Shown one piece after another: positions 33,924-43,783 of a stretch of DNA of 64,000 nt. The notes under the pieces were generated by a model that was not told the origin of the DNA, made no database searches, and worked only from the letters and a program-made list of their open reading frames with translations. The position numbers and the translations under genes are program-made. The stretch is from CAXBGS01 sp963975425. GTDB lineage: Bacteria > Planctomycetota > Planctomycetia > Pirellulales > Pirellulaceae. The stretch covers positions 248,001-312,000 of the forward strand of contig CAXBGS010000008.1 in assembly GCA_963975425.1 (NCBI GenBank), given 5' to 3'. The stretch's first letter is position 1. The number at the start of each line of letters is the position of its first letter.

Positions 33924-35567
33924 ATGTCCGATTATCTGTCCCTCGATGAAGCCGCTGCCAAGCTGGGAATTCCGAACGATCGATTGGTCGACCTTCGCAG
34001 CCAAGGACAAGTGCGTGGATTTCGCGACGGTGCGAGCTGGAAATTTCCTCAAGCCGAAATCGATCGCCTGGCCGAAGAGCTGGCGGATTCCGGTGCGGGA
34101 TCAGGTTTTCTGGCGGACGATTCCGGTTTGGGACTCGCTGGCGGCAGCGGTCTGGTCATCGGCGGCGATGACACGCCCGTCGAAGGCGGATCGGGCAGCG
34201 ACCTGGGGATCGGCAACGAATCACTGACTCCGGGCAGCGGTAGCGACGTCAACCTGGTCACGTCCGAAGGTGACGACGGCAGCGACGTGGCATTGGTTGC
34301 CGACAACGACGGCACCGATCCCAGCGACAGCGACTTGCCCAGCGGACTGGACGTCGGCGAACTGTTGGAAATCGATTCGGCCGAATTGAAATTAGAAGAG
34401 CCCGCGATCACTCACGATTCGGCAATGATCGACGTCGCGATCGAACCCAAAGAAGGCAGCACCGGACCGGTCGCCAAAAAACCGACCAAGACCGAAGAAC
34501 CTTCATCGCCCGAAAGCGACCTGGGCCTCTCGGCATCTTTGCTGGATGAGGACGATAGCGACGACTTGGTGCTGGGCGACGATGACAGCAGCGGCATGAA
34601 CGTGCTCGGCAGCGACTTGGACTTGTCATCGGTCGACTCGGGCGAGGATACCGGCGGCAAGGCCAGCAGCCTGGAACTACTCGATGAATTGAACGCCCCC
34701 GACAGCGAAAGCGGCTCGCTGATGTCCTCGGGCGCCGACGTGCTAAGCGAACTAGATTTGCTCGGCGCCGAACAAGGCGGCAGCGGATTGATCTCCGGTG
34801 ACAGCGCTAATCTGCTGGCCGGTTCAGGATCAGTGCTGGGCAGCGACAGTAAAGACGACGCGCTTGCGGACGACGATGATCTGGTCATCGCGGATGATGA
34901 CGACGATTTGGTGATCGACAGCCAAGGCAGTGATATCTCCATCGCTGGTGACAGCGGAATTAACTTGATGAGCCCGTCCGACAGCGGTCTTTCGCTAGAA
35001 AGCGAGCCCTTGGATTTGGCCGGCAGCAGCATCTCGGCACTGGACTTGGGCGCTGAATTGGCCGAAGAAGGCAGCGGCATCGGCAGCGATGTTTCTGGTC
35101 CCGGATCGGGCGTCGACTTCCAAGCCGACGAAGAGTTCCAACTGTCCCCATCAGGCATCGGCCTCGAAGCGGACATGGACAGCGGATCGCAAGTCATCGA
35201 AGTCGAAGAGTCCGAAGCGATTGGCGAAGCGGTTGAATTCGAAGACGCCGGGTTCGGTGACGCAGGCGGAGGCGACGTGTTCGCGCCGGCCACCGTCGAA
35301 TCGGACCCCGGCGGCGCGGTCGCGTTCGATCAAGACGATCAGGGCGGTGGCATGGCCGTCGTCGGCAACGGCGCATCGGCGGGCGTGGCCAGCTATGAGG
35401 TTCCCTTCACCACACTGCAGTGCGTTTCATTGGCACTGATCATGGGCGTCATGGGACTGTGCGGCATGCTGATGACCGATCTGGTTCGCAACATGTGGAC
35501 ATACACCGAACCGGCCGCACCGGTCAGCAGCCTGACGGGTTTCTTGATTGACCTGATGGGCTGGTAA
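33924..35567 (+). CDS. HTH-acidic-repeat protein with C-terminal membrane helix
   Basis: 547 residues in three parts. Residues 1-55 are an excisionase/MerR-type winged helix (LSLDEAAAKLGIPNDRLVDL, then GQVRGFRDGASWKFPQAEID). Residues about 56-490 are a highly acidic Asp/Ser/Gly-rich low-complexity region with many GSD, DSG and DDD steps. Near the C-terminus is a hydrophobic segment, LQCVSLALIMGVMGLCGMLM, followed by a short tail. A DNA-binding-type domain tethered to the membrane by a long negative linker is odd; the acidic part might bind cations or imitate DNA. I recall such architectures in planctomycetes without a known function. It is probably linked to the small secreted gene upstream. 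Confidence 0.75.
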   Translation: MSDYLSLDEAAAKLGIPNDRLVDLRSQGQVRGFRDGASWKFPQAEIDRLAEELADSGAGSGFLADDSGLGLAGGSGLVIGGDDTPVEGGSGSDLGIGNESLTPGSGSDVNLVTSEGDDGSDVALVADNDGTDPSDSDLPSGLDVGELLEIDSAELKLEEPAITHDSAMIDVAIEPKEGSTGPVAKKPTKTEEPSSPESDLGLSASLLDEDDSDDLVLGDDDSSGMNVLGSDLDLSSVDSGEDTGGKASSLELLDELNAPDSESGSLMSSGADVLSELDLLGAEQGGSGLISGDSANLLAGSGSVLGSDSKDDALADDDDLVIADDDDDLVIDSQGSDISIAGDSGINLMSPSDSGLSLESEPLDLAGSSISALDLGAELAEEGSGIGSDVSGPGSGVDFQADEEFQLSPSGIGLEADMDSGSQVIEVEESEAIGEAVEFEDAGFGDAGGGDVFAPATVESDPGGAVAFDQDDQGGGMAVVGNGASAGVASYEVPFTTLQCVSLALIMGVMGLCGMLMTDLVRNMWTYTEPAAPVSSLTGFLIDLMGW

Positions 35568-36054
35568 ACCGGCGGGTCTCGCCCGAACGGCACGAACCGA
35601 CATTCTGCCGCCTCGCCGCACCTTCCACACTCGATCGCCGCTGGTATGCAAGCGATCGACGTGAATTCCGTTCGTCGATCGGTGCGACCGAGAGATGCCG
35701 GGAACACGGCACACGCGAATGACGACTCCCGCGTCTTCGTTCGACCAGCACGGCAGATTCGATCGGCAAGGCACGCCGTTGGGGTATTCACGGCCCATCA
35801 GAGCCAAGTTTTGCGGCCCAATGGCGAACGCGTCTTGCCACTCGCGACTAATTTCTATTTCGAAAAAAGGTCGCGATTCAAGACATCTGGCTTGGATTCT
35901 GCGGCTATCGGTCGCACGTGGATCGGATAGCGGGGTACGAACCAAGTCGGCTTGGCGTTTATAGTACGTCTAGGAAATACGCCGCCCCCGCTTGCCGCGC
36001 CCTGAATCGGACTCGCCCCCTGAGACTCTTGAAGTCGTCACGCTGAGGACTCTT
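35568..36054. other. Intergenic region before the cytochrome maturation operon
   Basis: About 490 bases, the likely promoter region of the lipoprotein-ResB-CcsA operon. Frames on both strands are open in part but Arg/His/Ser-rich and mutually overlapping, and I do not believe any of them. A GAGGA sequence at its end serves the TTG start at 36055. Confidence 0.5.
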
Positions 36055-37215
36055 TTGCCCCAACTCAATCTGCCCGCACCCGTTTTGCCGGCATCCGTCA
36101 TCTGTTCCTTCGGATTGGCGATGCTATTGATAGGCGGGTGCAGTGAACCGGAACCGATCACCACCTACGTGATCCCCACTAAGATTCCCCCTCAACTGAA
36201 ACCCGAACGCGACCGCATGCTGGCCGCGATGGTTCCGCACGAGGATGAAGTTTGGTTTTTTAAGGTCGTCGGCCCCGAGTCGGCCACGGAAGTGATCGAC
36301 GAGCCGTTTCGTGAATTTGTCGAATCAATCGAATTCCGCGATGGCAACCCCGACCTTAGCCAACTGCCCGAGGACTGGCGTCTGGGCGCAAAGAAACCAA
36401 TGCGTTTCGCGACCATCGACATCAACACACCGACAAAGCAGCTTGATGTCAGCATTTCCAGTTTGTCACGGCAAGAATCGTGGGACGAACAGGTTGTCAT
36501 GAACGTCAATCGCTGGCGTGATCAGCTGGGATTGGATCCATCGAAGGGCGACTGGGCGGGCGCTGAACAGATCGAAACCGCTTCGACCGATGGTGTCTGG
36601 GTCGACCTGATCGGCAAATCGTCGGCCGGCAGTTCCTCAATGTCACCGCCCATGATGGGCGGGATGCCCGGCAGCATGCCGCCGACCCGTCGACCTGTCG
36701 CGCAGGCCAGTGAACCGGATCCACGACTGAAATCCAAGCGTCCCGATGGTTGGCGTGACGGTAAAAAAAGCAGTATGCGGTGGGCGTCCTACAACGTCGG
36801 CCCCGAAGACGCATCGGCCGAAGTGACTGTCATCCCCGCGGGCGGAGACACTCGTGGAAATATTAAACGCTGGATCGGGCAAATCCGCGCCAATGTCACC
36901 GATGAAATGGTCGACCAAGCGATGGAGTCGGCGGATAATATCAATGTTAGCGGCCGGGACGCCCAGCGGTTTATCTTGACGGGCGACGCATTACCGGGCG
37001 ACGCATCCGGGGACGACCAAGATTCAGACGCGGACGAATCAGACAACCCATCGGATACGGCAGCGAGCGGTCCACAGCCCGGCCAGTCGATCGACGCCAC
37101 CATCGTTCCACTGGAAGATAATTTCAGTCTGTTCATCAAAATGACCGGACCGACCGAAACGGTCACACAGCAACACGACGCATTGACGTCGTTCCTTGAA
37201 TCACTTGAGTTTTGA
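36055..37215 (+). CDS. Lipoprotein of unknown function, upstream of ResB-CcsA
   Basis: 386 residues from a TTG start with GAGGA five bases upstream; the frame extends to 35992 but without a ribosome site or signal context. A signal peptide (PVLPASVICSFGLAMLLIGG) ends at Cys29 in a lipobox. The mature part has two similar segments: WFFKVVGPESATEVIDEPFR (early) and FSLFIKMTGPTETVTQQHDA (late). Each ends with a FVESIEF or FLESLEF-like phrase, which points to an internal duplication. Middle segments, QESWDEQVVMNVNRWRDQLG and GNIKRWIGQIRANVTDEMVD, also resemble each other. It ends three bases before the ResB-CcsA start, so it is co-transcribed. Role unknown; possibly a cytochrome maturation helper. 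Confidence 0.72.
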   Translation: MPQLNLPAPVLPASVICSFGLAMLLIGGCSEPEPITTYVIPTKIPPQLKPERDRMLAAMVPHEDEVWFFKVVGPESATEVIDEPFREFVESIEFRDGNPDLSQLPEDWRLGAKKPMRFATIDINTPTKQLDVSISSLSRQESWDEQVVMNVNRWRDQLGLDPSKGDWAGAEQIETASTDGVWVDLIGKSSAGSSSMSPPMMGGMPGSMPPTRRPVAQASEPDPRLKSKRPDGWRDGKKSSMRWASYNVGPEDASAEVTVIPAGGDTRGNIKRWIGQIRANVTDEMVDQAMESADNINVSGRDAQRFILTGDALPGDASGDDQDSDADESDNPSDTAASGPQPGQSIDATIVPLEDNFSLFIKMTGPTETVTQQHDALTSFLESLEF

Positions 37216-37218
37216 ACT

Positions 37219-40200
37219 ATGGCTTCGATCGCTTCCACCACAGAACAACAGATCGACACCCGCGACGACTTTGCGGGACTCGGCAGCGCGGTGCTGAATG
37301 TGCTCGGTTCACTCAAGCTGACCGTTGCACTGTTCGCATTTTCATTGATCTTGGTTTTGGTTGGCACGCTGGCCCAAGACGAGATGAACATGCTGGACGT
37401 CAAGCAGCGTTATTTCTTGTCCTGGGTTGCGATGCTGCACCTGGACGATTTTGTGCCACAAGCGTTTTACCAGCACGATCAACCGCTTCCCGGTGTGATC
37501 CCGTTTCCCGGCGGCGCGTTGATCGGCATGTTGCTGATGGTCAATCTGCTGGCCGCGAAAGTCACGCGTTTCAAGATTCACACCAGCGGAACGACGCTGA
37601 TGACCGGAATCGGTTTTTTGATCGCCGGTGCCGCCGTGGCCGCATTGATCATTGCCACCGGGCACAACAGCGATGGGCTGCAGGGCAATCCGCCGATGCA
37701 ATACACGACGCTGTGGGGCATGGTGCTGGCGGCCATGGGCCTGGGCAGTTTCGCTTTGATCGTCAATGGCGTTCGCACCACCAACCCCATGACACGCATC
37801 CTGTGCATCGTCCCAGCCGTGATATTGGCGGGTCTGGTGATTTTCTCTCTGGCATCAGGTTTCCGAATTGGCGACCCGGGGCTGCGAATCGTTTGGCAAC
37901 TGACCAAGGGCCTGGGGGCCGGGATCATTTTGCTGATCGGATGCCTGCTGGTTTTCGATCGCCAGGGCGGCAACGTCCTGATCCACATGGGTGTTGGACT
38001 ACTGATGGTCGGCCAATTCGTCTTCGGCGATCGCCAACTGGAACAACGGCTTAGCCTGGTGGAAGGACAATCCGCGAACACATTTGTCAACTTAGACGAG
38101 GTCGAACTGACGTTCATTGAGAACACCGAGGACCAACAACACGTGACCGCAGTTCCCGCCAGCCGATTGCAGGCCGCCGAGGAATTGAAGGAAACGATCA
38201 GCGACGAATCGCTGCCGGTCGACATCAAGGTGCTGGCGTTCTATGAGAACTCATCGATCGAAGACGTCACCGACGAAAATATGGCGACCAAAGGCATCGG
38301 GCTGGAAATCCAGGCGGTCGCACGCCCCAAGATTGGCGGGACGGACAGCCGCATCAACATGCCGGCTGCCTACGTTGAGTTCTTGGACAAAGAATCGGGC
38401 GAATCTCTCGGTCGTCATCTCGTCAGCCAAATCCATTCCGATCGTGAACTGCTGATTCCCGGTGCGGATGCCAAGAACATGTTTGACGAAGTTGCCGCCG
38501 GCGGAAAGACGTATGACGTTGGTTTGCGCTATCACCGAGAAGTCAAACCGTACTGGGTTCAGCTCGAGGACGTACGACGCGTCAACTACAGCGGCACCGA
38601 CACGCCGCGAGACTATTCATCCTTTGTGCGAATCATCGACCCCGAAACCGGCGACGATCGCAAAGAAAGAATCTGGATGAACAATCCGCTGCGTTACCGT
38701 GGTGAAACATTCTTTCAATCCAATTACACGCCGCTGCCCGGCGGCAAGGAAATGACCGGAATTCAGGTGGTGCGAAATTCAGGTTGGCTGATCCCCTATG
38801 TCGCCTGCAGCATCACGGCACTGGGCATGTTCGTGCACTTTTGGGGCACGCTCACGCGATTTCTCAAGCGACGCGTTCGCGAAAACAATCGACCTGACGC
38901 CGACCCGTTCGAAACGGCGAAGCTTGAAAAATCAAATAAGCCGGTCATCGCGACCGTCGTCGGATTTGCGGTGCTGGCGATTTACATGTTGGTTCCCTGG
39001 TCAGCGGTGATGAATTCGCGACGGGCGTCCGAGCGATCGCAAGCGTTCGACTTGTACGAGGCGGGAAAAATACCCGTGCAATTCGGCGGCCGCGTGATGC
39101 CGCTGGACGCGTACGCGAGACAAACGCTCAAGGCGATCAGCAACAAAGAGTCACTGTCACTCGAAGAAGCCCCCAAGGTGATCGCCGATCGCGCCGGAGG
39201 AAAAAAACTGTCCGCGATGCAGTGGTTGATGGAAGTTGCGATCGACGAACCCGAATTAACAAAGCTGCGAATGTTTCGTATCGACGCGGAAGAGGTCCGC
39301 AGCGAACTGGAACTGAATCGCCGCAAAAGCAAACTCTATTCGCTGGAAGAGATTTTCAAGAACTGGAACCGTGTCGATCAACTTGTTCGCGTCGCCAGAC
39401 AAAAGGAAGCGTCCGAACTGAGTTTCAAAGAAAAAAAGCTGATTGAAATCGACGGCCGGACACGGAACTATACGATGTCGCGGGCAGCATTCCAGTTGCC
39501 GGCCGCCCCGCACCTTTCGCCCGAAAAATTCGTTTCGCAGTTACCGCCTCAATTGCGCGAGCAATTCGAGAACTTGCCCGAATCGACGCGGCAATCGTTG
39601 ATGATGCAGGCCGCGATGGGTGAACTGGAACAACAAATGGACGCACTGCGAGAGATGACCGCACCGGCCATCATCCCGCCGACTCAGTCCGTCGTTGACC
39701 GCGCCGTTGACCAGCCCGAGTGGGAAGCGTTCAGTCCGGCGTTCTTTGATTCGGTCAAAGCTGAGATCACGGAGTCCGATGCCGTTAAAAAACCCGGCGT
39801 CGATTCTTTTGGCAAAATGATCGCCGCCTACAACGACGACGACAAACTTGCCTTCAACGAAGCGGTCGACGACCATATCAGCGAAGTTAACTCGTACGCG
39901 GTCCCAGGATACAAGCCAGGCTTGGTGTCACTGGAACGTTGGATGCAGTCGAATTGGCCGACCGGCGTGGCCATGATCCTGTATCTGATTTCGATGGTGC
40001 TGTGCATCGTCTACTTCGCCGTTAATCTGCCTCGATTGCGCCGCGCCGTCTGGGGAGTGCTGGCAATCGCATTGGCCATTCACACCATCGCGATCGTTTG
40101 TCGAATCGCCATCACCGGACGTGCGCCGGTGATCAATATTTATTCCTCGGCTGTGTTCGTCGGCTGGGCCGCCGTTTTGTTCGGCTTGGTTGTTGAGCGA

Positions 40201-40848
40201 CTGTTCCGGTACGGCACCGGCAACATGCTTTCCGCCACCGCGGGAACTTTGACGTTGTTGGTCGCCTACGGATTGAACACCGGCGATTCAATGCCGGTCC
40301 TGCAGGCTGTGCTGGACACACAATTCTGGCTCGCCACCCATGTGATTAGCGTCACACTGGGGTACGTCGCCACGATGGTCGCAGGTCTGTTGGGAATTGG
40401 GTATCTGATCGCAAACTGGATTGGCAAGGATGACAAATCGCTCCGCGATCTGTATCGATGTTGTTATGGCGCGGCATGTTTCGGCATCTTGTTCAGCTTT
40501 GTCGGCACGGTCCTTGGTGGTCTGTGGGCCGATGACAGCTGGGGTCGATTCTGGGGCTGGGATCCGAAGGAAAACGGCGCGTTGCTGATCGTGATCTGGA
40601 ATGCATTGATGCTGCACGCCCGATGGGACGGGATGGTTGCCGCACGAGGATTCTCGATCTTGGCCATCGGTGGAAACATCGTCACGGCGTGGAGCTGGTT
40701 TGGCACCAACGAACTTGGCATCGGATTGCACAGCTACGGATTTACATCCGGCGTGTTGATGTGGTTGACCGTATTTATCGCCGTTCAAGTTGCCTTCATC
40801 GTCGCCGGACTCTTATTCCGGACCCGCCCACCGAATCCAGCGACATGA
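37219..40848 (+). CDS. ResB-CcsA fusion cytochrome c biogenesis protein (system II)
   Basis: 1209 residues. The N-terminal half is ResB/Ccs1-like: helices LKLTVALFAFSLILVLVGTL and following, and a periplasmic domain containing YSSFVRIIDPETGDDRKERI and FFQSNYTPLPGG. A helix-rich linker (about 600-890) follows. The C-terminal half is CcsA: several helices and the haem-handling signature WGRFWGWDPKENGALLIVIW near residue 1110, with histidines in nearby helices. System II exports haem and ligates it to CxxCH motifs in the periplasm. Fusion of both parts into one chain is known from other bacteria. The stop overlaps the next ATG by four bases. The multi-haem cytochromes nearby are probable clients. 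Confidence 0.93.
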   Translation: MASIASTTEQQIDTRDDFAGLGSAVLNVLGSLKLTVALFAFSLILVLVGTLAQDEMNMLDVKQRYFLSWVAMLHLDDFVPQAFYQHDQPLPGVIPFPGGALIGMLLMVNLLAAKVTRFKIHTSGTTLMTGIGFLIAGAAVAALIIATGHNSDGLQGNPPMQYTTLWGMVLAAMGLGSFALIVNGVRTTNPMTRILCIVPAVILAGLVIFSLASGFRIGDPGLRIVWQLTKGLGAGIILLIGCLLVFDRQGGNVLIHMGVGLLMVGQFVFGDRQLEQRLSLVEGQSANTFVNLDEVELTFIENTEDQQHVTAVPASRLQAAEELKETISDESLPVDIKVLAFYENSSIEDVTDENMATKGIGLEIQAVARPKIGGTDSRINMPAAYVEFLDKESGESLGRHLVSQIHSDRELLIPGADAKNMFDEVAAGGKTYDVGLRYHREVKPYWVQLEDVRRVNYSGTDTPRDYSSFVRIIDPETGDDRKERIWMNNPLRYRGETFFQSNYTPLPGGKEMTGIQVVRNSGWLIPYVACSITALGMFVHFWGTLTRFLKRRVRENNRPDADPFETAKLEKSNKPVIATVVGFAVLAIYMLVPWSAVMNSRRASERSQAFDLYEAGKIPVQFGGRVMPLDAYARQTLKAISNKESLSLEEAPKVIADRAGGKKLSAMQWLMEVAIDEPELTKLRMFRIDAEEVRSELELNRRKSKLYSLEEIFKNWNRVDQLVRVARQKEASELSFKEKKLIEIDGRTRNYTMSRAAFQLPAAPHLSPEKFVSQLPPQLREQFENLPESTRQSLMMQAAMGELEQQMDALREMTAPAIIPPTQSVVDRAVDQPEWEAFSPAFFDSVKAEITESDAVKKPGVDSFGKMIAAYNDDDKLAFNEAVDDHISEVNSYAVPGYKPGLVSLERWMQSNWPTGVAMILYLISMVLCIVYFAVNLPRLRRAVWGVLAIALAIHTIAIVCRIAITGRAPVINIYSSAVFVGWAAVLFGLVVERLFRYGTGNMLSATAGTLTLLVAYGLNTGDSMPVLQAVLDTQFWLATHVISVTLGYVATMVAGLLGIGYLIANWIGKDDKSLRDLYRCCYGAACFGILFSFVGTVLGGLWADDSWGRFWGWDPKENGALLIVIWNALMLHARWDGMVAARGFSILAIGGNIVTAWSWFGTNELGIGLHSYGFTSGVLMWLTVFIAVQVAFIVAGLLFRTRPPNPAT

Positions 40849-42101
40849 GGTTGCGAGGCGATGCGTGTTCGCTGACCGCAGCGTTTCTAGCGATTGCGGT
40901 GGTTTCGATCGCGACTCTGGACTGTCGCGCCGATGAACTTTCATCGCTGATGCATGAAGCACCCGCGCGATCATCCGAGCGGTCATCTGAGCGGGACAAA
41001 AATGCCGGCAACGCGGTGCTGCGACTGCAAAGGCAGATCGAATCGGGCAATGCCAAACTTGCCTCCGCCGGGCCAACCGGATACCTGGCCGATTTGCTCG
41101 CCAAGTTGCAAGTACCTACGAGTTCTCAGAATCTGGTGTTTTCCAAAACCAGTCTGCAGCAGATCTATATCGGTCCCACACAACCGCGAGCGATTTACTT
41201 TAACGATGACGTCTATGTTGCGTATGTTGTCGATGGCCGCCTGATCGAGATCGCGGTGGCTGACCCCGTCGACGGGACGCAGTTCTACATGATGCCACAG
41301 TCGGGCGAGAACGCTGGCCGGCTTTTGCAGCAAGATGACAACTGCTTGCGTTGTCACCACGGCGGGCGAACCGAAGGCGTTGCGGGCCACATTGCCCAGT
41401 CGGTCATTGTCGGCAAGGCTGGCGAACCACGTGGCATCGCGACGAACAATGTCGTGGATCACACCACGCCGCTGGCCGACCGCTGGGGCGGTTGGTACGT
41501 CACGGGAACCCACCGGCCGGCCGTTCACCTGGGCAACTATCTTTCAACCGAGCTGTTACCCAAGAAGCCGACTCAGCCGCACGAGGGCGTGAATCTGACC
41601 GACGTCAGCGATCGTTTCGACGGTAGCCTTTATCTGTCGGCTGAATCGGACATCGTCGCCATGCTGATTCGCGAACATCAGACGCGTGGACACAACTTAT
41701 TGTCGAAAGTCGTTGACGCATCATTCGCATCAGACGAAGAGCTTGATGAAGCAATCGATGCATTCGTGAAATACGTCCTCTTCATCGACGAAGCCAAATT
41801 ACCCGGCCCGATCAAAGGCACAACGACCTATGCAGATCAATTTCAGCGAACCGGCCCGCGCGACTCGCAGGGTCGTTCACTGCGTCAATTCGATCTGGAA
41901 TCACGATTGCTGCGATATCGATGCAGCTATCTGATTTACTCGGAAACATTCAAGCGTTTGCCCGAACCTGCCAGCCAGAAATTCTGGAAACGGTTCATCG
42001 AAACCCTCGGAAACCGGCACTGGATCAAGCAAGACGAGGCCCTTGCGATTGAGCAAATCATTCGTGAAACGGTGCCAGACATTGCGGAACAGTGGCCCTA
42101 A
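40845..42101 (+). CDS. Secreted CxxCH protein (probable c-type cytochrome)
   Basis: 418 residues from the ATG at 40845, which overlaps the ResB-CcsA stop; the frame extends upstream to 40623 but only as antisense-like sequence over the partner gene. A signal peptide (LTAAFLAIAVVSIATLDCRA) precedes a Ser/Glu-rich part. The single haem-binding motif is CLRCHH in DNCLRCHHGGRTEGV. Later segments, DRWGGWYVTGTHRPAVHLGN and FDGSLYLSAESDIVAMLIRE, look folded and conserved. I do not know the family beyond one c-type haem. Its place in the operon suggests either a client or a helper of the maturation system. Confidence 0.82.
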   Translation: MRLRGDACSLTAAFLAIAVVSIATLDCRADELSSLMHEAPARSSERSSERDKNAGNAVLRLQRQIESGNAKLASAGPTGYLADLLAKLQVPTSSQNLVFSKTSLQQIYIGPTQPRAIYFNDDVYVAYVVDGRLIEIAVADPVDGTQFYMMPQSGENAGRLLQQDDNCLRCHHGGRTEGVAGHIAQSVIVGKAGEPRGIATNNVVDHTTPLADRWGGWYVTGTHRPAVHLGNYLSTELLPKKPTQPHEGVNLTDVSDRFDGSLYLSAESDIVAMLIREHQTRGHNLLSKVVDASFASDEELDEAIDAFVKYVLFIDEAKLPGPIKGTTTYADQFQRTGPRDSQGRSLRQFDLESRLLRYRCSYLIYSETFKRLPEPASQKFWKRFIETLGNRHWIKQDEALAIEQIIRETVPDIAEQWP

Positions 42102-42247
42102 GCCCAAACACATGTCGCAGACAATCGTTTCGGATTCGTTTTGCGATCGACGATCTCCGTTCCGAACTTTGATCTCTGTTCAGAATTTTAGCGCAGCGGA
42201 TGTCTTCACCGGTCGATCATGCGTCTGCAAAACCGCGTTGGGCTACT

Positions 42248-43591
42248 CTACCGCTGCTTGATTTGGGGTCCGCCGGTGGGCGGCGCGGCGGATATGATGT
42301 GCGGCGTTGAATCTTGGTCATAGTCGCGTACCCGGCTTGGTGCTTTGAAGAACCTTGCCAACACGGATGTCTGTTCTGACAGCGGGACCAGAACACTGTG
42401 CGAGGGCGAAAACGCGTTGACCAATTGGATCACCGGCATCGGCTCTTCGCTGGTCAGCACTAACGGCTCTCCGCCGGCAGATAACATGGTCCCTTTCGGC
42501 AGGTACTCGCCAGACCGCTCGTTGTTGCAAATCCCAGTCAGCTCAAGCTCTTCACCGCGAATATTGATGCTCACGGCGATGCGATCGTAGTTCAATTCCC
42601 GCATCGTCGAGCCGACCCATTGCGCGGGGACCATCAAGTTCAGGTTCTGACTGAGCGACGACAGCAAACTGCCACCGAGCAGACCGCTCCGCGCATAAAA
42701 TTGGCCACTGAAGTCGATCAACGTGCCGTCCGGTCCGACCAAACAGCGAACCAGTTCCAGATCTGCGGTTCCGGTCAACTTGTGTGGCAAGGTCTCAAAG
42801 AGTCGGCTCAACTCGACCTGTGAAAAACGTGATCCACTCAGGTCCAACGAGGCGCCTCCATCGGGTTGCTCACTGTATGTGATCACACCGGCGAACGTCG
42901 CATCGGCACCAAGCGAATGCATGATCGGAAAGCACTCGGCCAACGCAGAGCAGGGCAGGGCAGTGCCGGGGGCATCCAGTATCCAGGTGGTCGTCGGCAC
43001 CTCTTCACGACGATCTCGTGTGAAATGCAATTTGATTGGCGCCGTCACATGCCGCTCGGCCAGCACACCGACGACGTTCACCACCGTCCGCCGTGCTTGG
43101 GGCGTCACATTGGCGTCGATATCCAACAATGTCAGTGGCCCGGTGCGACTATGGATCGTCAAGTCGTTCGCAAGCACCCGGACCGGCACCCGAGTCTGAT
43201 CGGGTCGGCAAAGGAATCGGTCATGAATCAGACGGTAGACATGACGAAGCTCTGCGGATTGCAGTTCAGGCTGTCGCAACACGAACACGATCTCGTCGTG
43301 TTTTCTTGCCCAGTCGATTTGGTGAACCCGTGCAATCTCGGCCTCTGTTTCGGGATCGAGCAGGGAAACGCCTGACAAACACAACGATGAAGGCGTGGAT
43401 CGGCGAAAATCATCGATCCGAACAATCAAGCCCGTCTCGTCCGAAAGCTCCGCTTCGATCTCCGCCAGACAACGCTGGTAGTACCATGGCGTCTTGGTGA
43501 ATAAGATCACCGATACCGTCATGGCAGTAGGTAGCGCGCAGCACAGAACGAACATCAAACGAGCCATCGCCCGCTGTGTCCTCTCATGCAT
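42248..43591 (-). CDS. Membrane-anchored AsmA-like protein of unknown function
   Basis: 447 residues. One N-terminal membrane helix (LMFVLCCALPTAMTVSVILF) is followed by a long beta-strand-rich domain. Phrases such as ELSDETGLIVRIDDFRRSTP and LSGVSLLDPETEAEIARV recall AsmA/TamB-type proteins, where the N-terminal helix leads to repeating strands that may carry lipids across the envelope. Other segments, DADATF-like and AQWVGSTMRELNYDRIAVSI, are compatible. The match is by pattern only and not strong. It is convergent with the cytochrome operon and has its own promoter region shared with the divergent transporter gene. Confidence 0.6.
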   Translation of the reverse strand: MHERTQRAMARLMFVLCCALPTAMTVSVILFTKTPWYYQRCLAEIEAELSDETGLIVRIDDFRRSTPSSLCLSGVSLLDPETEAEIARVHQIDWARKHDEIVFVLRQPELQSAELRHVYRLIHDRFLCRPDQTRVPVRVLANDLTIHSRTGPLTLLDIDANVTPQARRTVVNVVGVLAERHVTAPIKLHFTRDRREEVPTTTWILDAPGTALPCSALAECFPIMHSLGADATFAGVITYSEQPDGGASLDLSGSRFSQVELSRLFETLPHKLTGTADLELVRCLVGPDGTLIDFSGQFYARSGLLGGSLLSSLSQNLNLMVPAQWVGSTMRELNYDRIAVSINIRGEELELTGICNNERSGEYLPKGTMLSAGGEPLVLTSEEPMPVIQLVNAFSPSHSVLVPLSEQTSVLARFFKAPSRVRDYDQDSTPHIISAAPPTGGPQIKQR

Positions 43592-43783
43592 GCGGGATTC
43601 CTTTCCTGCGTCGGCGAGACAAAACTTCGCGATGATCGTATATTTGGCGGCGAAACCGTCGATAGATCACTTTTCCGCCGGTACCGGTTTGGGACATTTG
43701 CCCCTGCCAAAGCCGCCTTCGCGGATCCCCGCCTTGAATGACCTTGCCGCCCTATTCGCGTGGCTTTCGGTATTCTCCAGGCA

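Noticed and set aside
34412..35293. Long minus-strand frame antisense to the HTH-acidic gene
   Set aside because: It is the mirror of the Asp/Ser/Gly-rich coding region, giving a Ser/Pro/Ala-rich translation. The plus-strand frame has domains at both ends.
35427..35945. Minus-strand frame between the HTH gene and the cytochrome operon
   Set aside because: Overlaps the end of the HTH gene and has Arg/His/Cys-rich composition without domain features.
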